A stretch of 64,000 bases of DNA from Paracyclopina nana (Eukaryota > Arthropoda > Copepoda > Cyclopoida > Cyclopettidae), in NCBI GenBank assembly GCA_019096065.1, contig JAGUCH010000001.1, forward strand, positions 13,950,001-14,014,000, in the 5' to 3' direction. Below are positions 57,620 to 64,000 of this stretch, piece by piece (the first letter of the stretch is position 1; each line of letters begins with the position of its first letter). Under the pieces are notes generated by a model that saw only the letters and a list, made by a program, of their open reading frames with translations, did no database searches and was not told the origin of the DNA. The position numbers and the translations under genes are program-made.

Positions 57620-58360
57620 TTCTCCGAAAATCTAGATGTAATATCTCCGATTTGAGTTGTTTTATCTCCGAAAAGTTGAGTATCACTACGTCCGACCAAT
57701 TATGCACAGTTGTAAAATGTCCGAACTCGCCTAGTTGTACTATCTCCGAAATGTTTTGCCTACTTCTACTACCTCCGAAATAATTTGTTCAGTAGTAAAA
57801 TGTCCGAACCCTTCTAGTTGTATTATCTCCGAATTGAGTTTCCCATGTATCAAGAACTTTATTATTATACAGAGGGACCATTTTTCAAGTAGCAAAACAT
57901 TTGTAACAATTTGATGTAAAGTTTGGCACTCCATATCTGCTTTCCTGACCATTCTAGTGATTTGCTTATGAAATAAAAAAAGTTAGCCCTTTTAATTTTA
58001 TGATGGGCATCTGGAATCAAATTTGAGGGACTTTAAGTTATTTAATGCCCCTCATATTCCATGGAACTAATCCAAAGTCCAAAGAAGTTGGAAAAAGAGA
58101 GGAATTACCTAAATTCAAACCTCAGGTCCTTCTCATGTGCAGACCAAAGCTGTGAGTGATAGAAAATGTTTTCGGAGCAAATAGTACAACTAGGCAGATA
58201 TTTTCGAAGAAAGTACAACTAGATTTTTCGAAGATAGTACGACTAGATAGATTTGGTCGGAGATAGTATACTACCTGTCACCAAAAATGAGTCGGACTAA
58301 AAACAACTAGGCAAATCTTTTCGATTAAAGTACATCTATACAGCAAATTTTCGGACAAAA
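57620..58360. repeat. Foldback-like inverted array of degenerate 21-35-bp units
   Basis: On the plus strand nine TCCGA motifs occur at 57623, 57646, 57667, 57691, 57720, 57745, 57774, 57803 and 57828, within units like CTAGTTGTACTATCTCCGAAA. After a ~330-bp spacer the complement (TCGGA/TCGAA) recurs at 58172, 58204, 58228, 58257, 58292, 58321 and 58351, with CTAGTTGTAC in matching places. Long inverted repeats built of short tandem units around a unique centre are the mark of Foldback-type transposons; clear ends and target duplications were not found. Confidence 0.65.
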
Positions 58361-61300
58361 TGATGGCACCCATTTGAACGTCTGTTGGCATCATCCTGCA
58401 CTTTTGGGATAAAAAATGAACGAAGCAGCAATTGGCAATGAATATGACTCTTTACCACGTGCCAAATTCCGGCGTGGCTGTCATAACAGCAGATATACTT
58501 CGTATACTGTAAGCTCTGGTAGCACTTTATTTTTATTGCGTTAGCCCAAAAGAGAAGCGATAATGTCACTGATGTCTTTTTTGAGTAAAAGTACAAGCTG
58601 TTTAAAGGCCCTCAGGGAGAAAACGGTCAATACACTGCATTGTTTATCTGAAAAAATCCACTGTTTCCCCAGCAGAAGTGGTTATTGGCTTTGTGTCATG
58701 GTATGTTGTAGCAGTGGACTCAGCTGCAAACAAAATAACTAGCCTTTATTGCGAAAGTTTGGTCAGCCCTTGACATTTTGACACCGTACCTGACTAAGGG
58801 GATAACCAATTTTGTAACTTTTTTATGCCCTATATGTTTATTTTGTGATGATAGATCTAGTGTAGGAATCATTTAATGAAGCATATAGCTCCTTTTGGTA
58901 GACCACAAAGATTTATTGCTTGATAAATGTACCTGGTATACTATTACTCAGCTGACAGAAAAGAGTTATATTTTGCTGTAATTGCGATATTATTCAGCTA
59001 TCAAAGATTCCAGAGGAAAGCATGGTACGGAAAACCAGCAAAAAAGCATTTACATTGTTGCCTTCTATGTCTGATTATTCCGCTTTTTTAAAATTCTAAA
59101 AGGCAACCGCTAACCAAGTTTTTTCTGATCCTACTTCACTTTTAGGCTGATATCTTTAGCCATTAATATTACTGTCGGCAAATGTGAATGCATGAATTGA
59201 ATAATATGCCCTTTGACATTGTGCTAGAATGCACCATTTCCCATAAACATGGCCTTTGAGACACCATTAAAAATATCTCCACTCTGAAAACAGGCCAAAA
59301 GTTATGCTACGTATCTCGTTCCGCTACAACGAGAGGCTTGACAATGCAAAGAACATTAGGTTACAACAATTGTACGTGAAAAACATGCAATTTCCGTCAA
59401 GATCGCCTTACTGCTCCTTAAAAATATGAAACTTGTACCAAGCGTTATTTACGGAAAAACTGGTTGCATTCATAAAAAGGATGGATCAGAAACGTGGCAT
59501 TCTCTTGTCTGTTATGCAGCGTTCGTGCTCGAACAGCGCTCATAGAGTCTTAGAAATAATAAAAAATGGGATATTAGTAATTTGATATACAACTGGCAAC
59601 TTGAAGAATGGTAAGGATCTGTCAAGGACTCTTCTGCTCCAAAATTGCTTCTATTTTTTGAAGTACGCGTCAGTTGCATTGAAGTAGGTTGAAAAACAAA
59701 CCTTACGTGATGAAATTGTACCCTACGATCGAAAATAGCTGAACAGTTCGTACTTGCTGAAAAGTGAGCACCAGCTTCAGCTTAGGACGCTAACAATATT
59801 CAAAAGAGACTTGCTGAACTTACATTACTATATTTAAAATGTGGGTGCCACCACGCATGCATCCTTTTAGAGAAAAATTCTCGTGAAAAACCTGGTGCTT
59901 CTTTGAAGAAGGCCAAGAAGATATAGCAGGGCTTATAAAATATTTGGAACCCCCTTTTGTGTGATCTCAAAAGCTTGAATTTGTAGAGCTTTAGCCACTT
60001 TTCAACGGGTTTTCTTCCCAAGATTTTTCGCACTCAATTCAAACTTTGCCGTATAACTTTTACGTAGTAGCGAGGGCAAAAAGGCAAACGGTCAAGGTTG
60101 TAGAAAATCACGCTCAATTTCCCCAGGGTCGGAAATTGAAGGCTTTTTTTAGTGCACAAAATTATGTTCTTTTACGAGCATCTCGCGTCTTGGCTTAATG
60201 CAACGACGCGACTTCCGATGCATTTGAGGCTCTCAAAAACCACCAATGACACTTGGGACTAGCAGGCTTAACACTTTTCGCCTAAAATTGATGAAGAAGA
60301 GAAATCCTTCATTGTTTGCAGGCGTAACTATTCGTATTTATGAAATTATTGCCTAAGTTGTATTTTCCAGGATTGCTACTCGTGATTTTCTCCAAGGATC
60401 AAAAGTGCTAACTTCCAAGTGCAAAATTATTATAATGCATTTTGCTCCCTTGCAAACTTCATTGTTGCTGTATATTTTAGTCAAATGCATTCATTTGGAA
60501 TGCGGTAATTAGGAGAGCGTTATGAGTTTGGATAATTAGGTACACTCAGGATGGAAGAGGCTGCCAGGGCAATTTTAGGTTCTTTACAGTGATGTAAATT
60601 GAGCATCTGCCCTCTTTTCGCACAGCTTTACGCCATTTTACATCAAAGAGGCTTATTTCTGCTGTATTCGAAAAATGTGCACTGGCAGAACCAAGCATTA
60701 GGTGCGACACTCCAACTGATTCATAACTTAATCCTTAAAATGGGTAAAAGCAAGCTGCTCAAAAAAGAGAGGCGCCTGGATGTAATTCTTAATTAAAATC
60801 ACTGATTTTGAATGGTCCAGACATGCTGGTGCCGCACAATCCACTGTCCCCAGAGCTCAGAAGCTCAGAACTGGGACCAGTTTTTGTGAGTGTTGGTGCA
60901 ATTGTTTTGTTGACAGATCTGTCCACTCTTAGGGAAGCTTTTTTTCAATATTGCCAAAACAGAGAAGATAATAATATTGGAGCAATTCTGGTCACGATTT
61001 CAGTCCACTGTCATTTACGAAAATGCACTTGGACAACAAAACTCTAAAAGTAGGATATTGGCTCGGATAGCTGGTACTGCTTTATAAATGGAGGGCTTCA
61101 CTGCCTGCCTATTTCTGCAATTATCGAGTGAGTGCAATAGCCAATCACCCTGAAATTCTTTCAGCGCTAATGCATACATATTTAGAAGGTGTAAAAAGGG
61201 GCTTTTTTTCTTACCTTACTTCTTAACCTGGACCTGTGTGCACTTATGGAGAATGGCTTCTTTAGTTCGTCATGAAAACAAACTTGATTATAGGCCAGGA

Positions 61301-61411
61301 ATATTATTTTTGTTGTACCCGATTGGCATGTTATTAAAGAGGTGACTGAATAAGACGACCTTGCTATTACAACTGTGGCAAAAACAGACTCTCTACGCGG
61401 ACGGCCTTTGC
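58361..61411. other. Non-coding, nothing recognised
   Basis: Three kilobases of AT-rich sequence with only short ORFs. No domain, signal peptide plus donor, structured RNA or repeat is convincing. Confidence 0.4.
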
Positions 61412-61525
61412 GGCCTTTACCGCGGCTCTCACCCTTAACAGTGGAGAGAGCTTCGGAAATCTTCAGCTTCTGGCCTTCAATTCTTCTGCTCAACTTGGCC
61501 CAGAGATTTCCTCTTTTCCCACTAA
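61412..61525 (-). CDS. Candidate orphan exon, basic/amphipathic peptide
   Basis: On the minus strand a GC-richer island encodes LWAKLSRRIEGQKLKISEAL and then STVKGESRGKGRKGRPRRES in one open frame. A possible acceptor (ctttaattag) lies near 61526 and a possible donor (AAGG|GTGAGA) near 61435. The codon usage looks coding and unlike the surroundings, but no family is recognised and no joining exon was found. It may be an isolated exon or a fossil. Confidence 0.25.
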
Positions 61526-62300
61526 TTAAAGTCGATATCTTAATTTACCTTGTATTATTAATCTTTGACTCGGTGGTAATTATTTTTTAAAATAGAATTT
61601 TTTCTGAGCGTGCTATTTTTATAATTTTGGAAATATGTTTTGGCTCAATGTGTTATAATTCATAATTTGGAAAACCTTTTGTTTGCCAATTGGCAATAGG
61701 AAGCTCTGTTTTCCCTTTCGCACACTTATTAATAAATTGTTAGCAAAAAATATGCCAATTAATGGGTCTTCACAATTGTTTGCAGCAACTGTCATTGTAC
61801 CATTTTTTATCCAAGCACATTAGAAAGCAATTGCGTCATACTAATACAATTTTCAGTGGTATTCTCGGCTTATTAATGGCTTGGCTATGTCTGATACGAC
61901 AATATTTCCAATTTTATGCCTGATTGGGCATTGTACCAAAAAAGGGCTATACATGTTCAGCTTAGCAAAAAAGGCTAATCAAGACAAGTGCCTTATTTTA
62001 TTATTTTCATCCATTGCACCTAAAGGCCACTAATAAAAACTCGAAGCCATGAGGCAGAAGAAAAAAGCCCTCTTTTGGGATTTGGCCTCCGCACTTGAGG
62101 TCATGAAGCCATGAGGAACTTTGATGCGCTTCATCATCCACGAGAGGCTGGAAAGTTTAACCTTTCAAAAAAGGGGAGTAGAAAATGATGTTATATTGTT
62201 TATACCAAAAAAAGCCACACATCGGAGCTTTAATTAGAAAATCACCAATATCCAGCTTTTTGGGGTGACAATTTAAGTGGTATAATGGTGGAGCAACTCA

Positions 62301-62430
62301 TCAATTATCGTAAATAAACACTCTCTTTTTGACAATGCACCCTGTAATGAGGACATTTTTCTCGTCAATGGCCAAATCGATGGCCTTCGCGTACAAGACA
62401 TCAATCTCAACCAGTCTTCCACGGCCTTTA
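62301..62430 (-). CDS. Candidate terminal exon of an unknown minus-strand gene
   Basis: One minus-strand frame reads GRGRLVEIDVLYAKAIDLAI, continues with DEKNVLITGCIVKKRVFIYD and ends in TGA at 62301-62303, immediately followed by AATAAA-like sequence (plus tttatt is absent, but gataatt is present). The composition is typical of a folded domain. The upstream border is uncertain (possible AG near 62420-62435). No family is assigned. Confidence 0.3.
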
Positions 62431-62436
62431 TTGATT

Positions 62437-63810
62437 GAAGCCCTTTATTTTGATCAAGACCATGAAAATAGAGGAAAGGCTTTGAAAGAGAAAGCTCCTT
62501 TTGAGGAATGATCAATTAGCTGAGAAATGCAACTTATTATTGAGGAATCAAGTTAGAGCAAACGAATTCTATGTGCGGAATGCAGGTCCGCAAATAGGCT
62601 GAACAAGGTTCAATAGCTTTGCTGAAAAACGCCCCAATAGGAGACAAAATAGTTGGCTCTATTTCTGCAGTAGAACTTTTGTAAGTGCTTTTTGACCAAC
62701 TGGGAAATTGCTTTTGGTCACCACTCCATTTCTCACCTAAGATCTATCTTGGAGTATCTTTTTTGATCTGCAATAATTCATCATCGTAATGTCTTAATTT
62801 TTTTCCTTACTCGATGAACGAGACATAAATCACTCTGTCACAAGAAACAGGTGAGCAAGTAGTGAATCTTAAGGATAAAACGTATATATAAAAATTATGT
62901 GTCTTAAAAAATCTAGAATTTCTGCTGCATAGGTAACTCAAAAAGTCTGATGTTGATTTCGCTGTTACAATATCCAGAAATGAATGCTAAATTGCTACTT
63001 CTTTATTAACGCAACCAATCGTTAGAACTCACGAAACCTTTGACGCTTTCTTCCTAATATTGCTCTTGCTTTTAAAAGTGACCAACCAGCGCGGCCGTTT
63101 TGTTATTGTGAAGCTAATATTTTAAAATTGACATCAAATTCGCACGAATACAATTTTCGTAATGCTAGCTTCACATCAAAAAAGGCTTAAGAGTTGTTGA
63201 CGACTTGTGTGGGTATAAGAGGATTATGCTGCAGTGAATGCATTTGTTGCAGCCCCTATCATCTGAAAAAAAACGATACATGAATGACTGATATAAAAAT
63301 AGCCCAACTATTTTCATAAAAAATTGGATTTTTCAAGATTAAAATGCTTCTAATGATTGCTGTCATAGTGCTTTCTGTGTCGGGGTAAAATTCAGCTATA
63401 TGATGATTAATGGTCATAAAAGCAGATGAGCAACACTTAACTACAACAGCGCTGACGATGATGTCCATTGTTGTCATTATAGCCGTTAAAGTCGAGATAA
63501 GAAAGCTGCAGCTACCACCCTTTATAAGCATGGAGTCTCGCTTTTCAGCTTTCTTTCATCCTGGGCTCCTTTCCAGGACACACTGCTATACTTTTGGGGT
63601 ATATGGTATTCTATATGTCTCACCAAGGCGCTCGCCACAATGCACGAAATCTAGCAGTAGAAATTGTAATGCTTTGTGATTAGTAAAAAACGAATCAGCC
63701 AACTTAGCTGAACGCTTCTCAAGTTTTATTCAGTAGGTTTTGTGCTGCGCAGATTTCTCGCTCTGTACTCTCAGCTTCTTTCTTATTCAGCTCGGCCGCC
63801 AATAACTCAG
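62437..63810. other. Non-coding, nothing recognised
   Basis: AT-rich sequence. No supported exons. The right end probably contains the promoter of the gene beginning near 63811. Confidence 0.35.
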
Positions 63811-63962
63811 TTTGCGCTTGAGCTTCGACCGAGCAAGAGCGATTACAGCAGTGAAAGCAAAAAGACTGTTTTGCTCGCTTCTTTTGTGATTCGCATAAAA
63901 TTCGTCAAAATTGAGGGGGGTGCAGCATCCTTTGAAAAGCTCTCCCAAATGCTGGTTAAGAG
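63811..63962 (+). other. Probable first exon of a gene leaving the window on the right
   Basis: The initiator-like TCAGTT at 63809-63814 lies in a GC-richer segment with pyrimidine runs just upstream. The segment ends at a strong donor (AAGAG|GTGAGT, 63962/63963). An ATG at 63949 would encode only M-L-V-K before the intron, so the exon is mostly 5' UTR. The product cannot be told. Confidence 0.4.
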
Positions 63963-64000
63963 GTGAGTCAGTTAAAATACGTTAAATTCCTCTCGAGGCG

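Noticed and set aside
1-64000. CRISPR arrays, bacterial operons or phage modules.
   Set aside because: No regularly spaced identical repeats with unique spacers; introns and poly(A) signals show nuclear eukaryotic DNA.

Overview
This window is animal nuclear DNA, most likely from an arthropod and possibly a crustacean. The evidence is short GT-AG introns, AATAAA poly(A) signals, a U6 snRNA gene, and recognisable protein families: an S9B dipeptidyl peptidase, a carbohydrate sulfotransferase, an NRF-6-type acyltransferase, a JmjC oxygenase, a Cueball-like EGF protein, a clan-3-like cytochrome P450 and a GPR158/smog-type class C receptor. Host sequence is AT-rich. Species and chromosome cannot be read from it. 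All exon models below were built by eye from splice consensus, reading-frame continuity and phase agreement.

Layout. 0-3 kb: last exon of a dipeptidyl peptidase (+), a small proline-rich secreted peptide (-) and an unrecognised Cys-containing protein (-) with one apparent frameshift. 4.5-14.9 kb: a 10.4-kb GC-rich Ty3/gypsy retrotransposon with identical 172-bp LTRs, a GTGT target duplication and gag, pol and env-like regions, all broken. 17-20.1 kb: a six-exon gene for a secreted, very acidic protein (+). 20.6 kb: U6 snRNA (-). 21-22.5 kb: two small membrane-protein genes (+). 22.5-28 kb: three intact multi-exon genes on the minus strand (sulfotransferase, acyltransferase, JmjC oxygenase). 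28.6-36.7 kb: three plus-strand genes (a Thr/Pro-rich secreted protein, the Cueball-like protein, the P450). 37.2-50.1 kb: a 17-exon class C orphan receptor (-), whose introns hold two MITE-like elements, one introner-like inverted repeat and some unexplained ORFs. 50-64 kb: mostly non-coding, with a ShK-like cysteine-rich exon, a foldback-like inverted array of about 25-bp units, two orphan exon candidates and the probable first exon of a gene leaving on the right.

How the genes relate. There is no operon logic. Several encode secretory-pathway or membrane proteins (sulfotransferase, acyltransferase, membrane JmjC, Cueball-like, P450, receptor), but nothing shows they act together. The most unusual items are the recently inserted yet reverse-transcriptase-dead retroelement with an env-like gene, the receptor intron whose 5' splice site coincides with a terminal inverted repeat, the foldback-like array at 57.6-58.4 kb, and a chain of overlapping upstream ORFs before the receptor start codon. 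Two host genes need a single added base in a homopolymer to stay open, which suggests either consensus errors or real disruptions.
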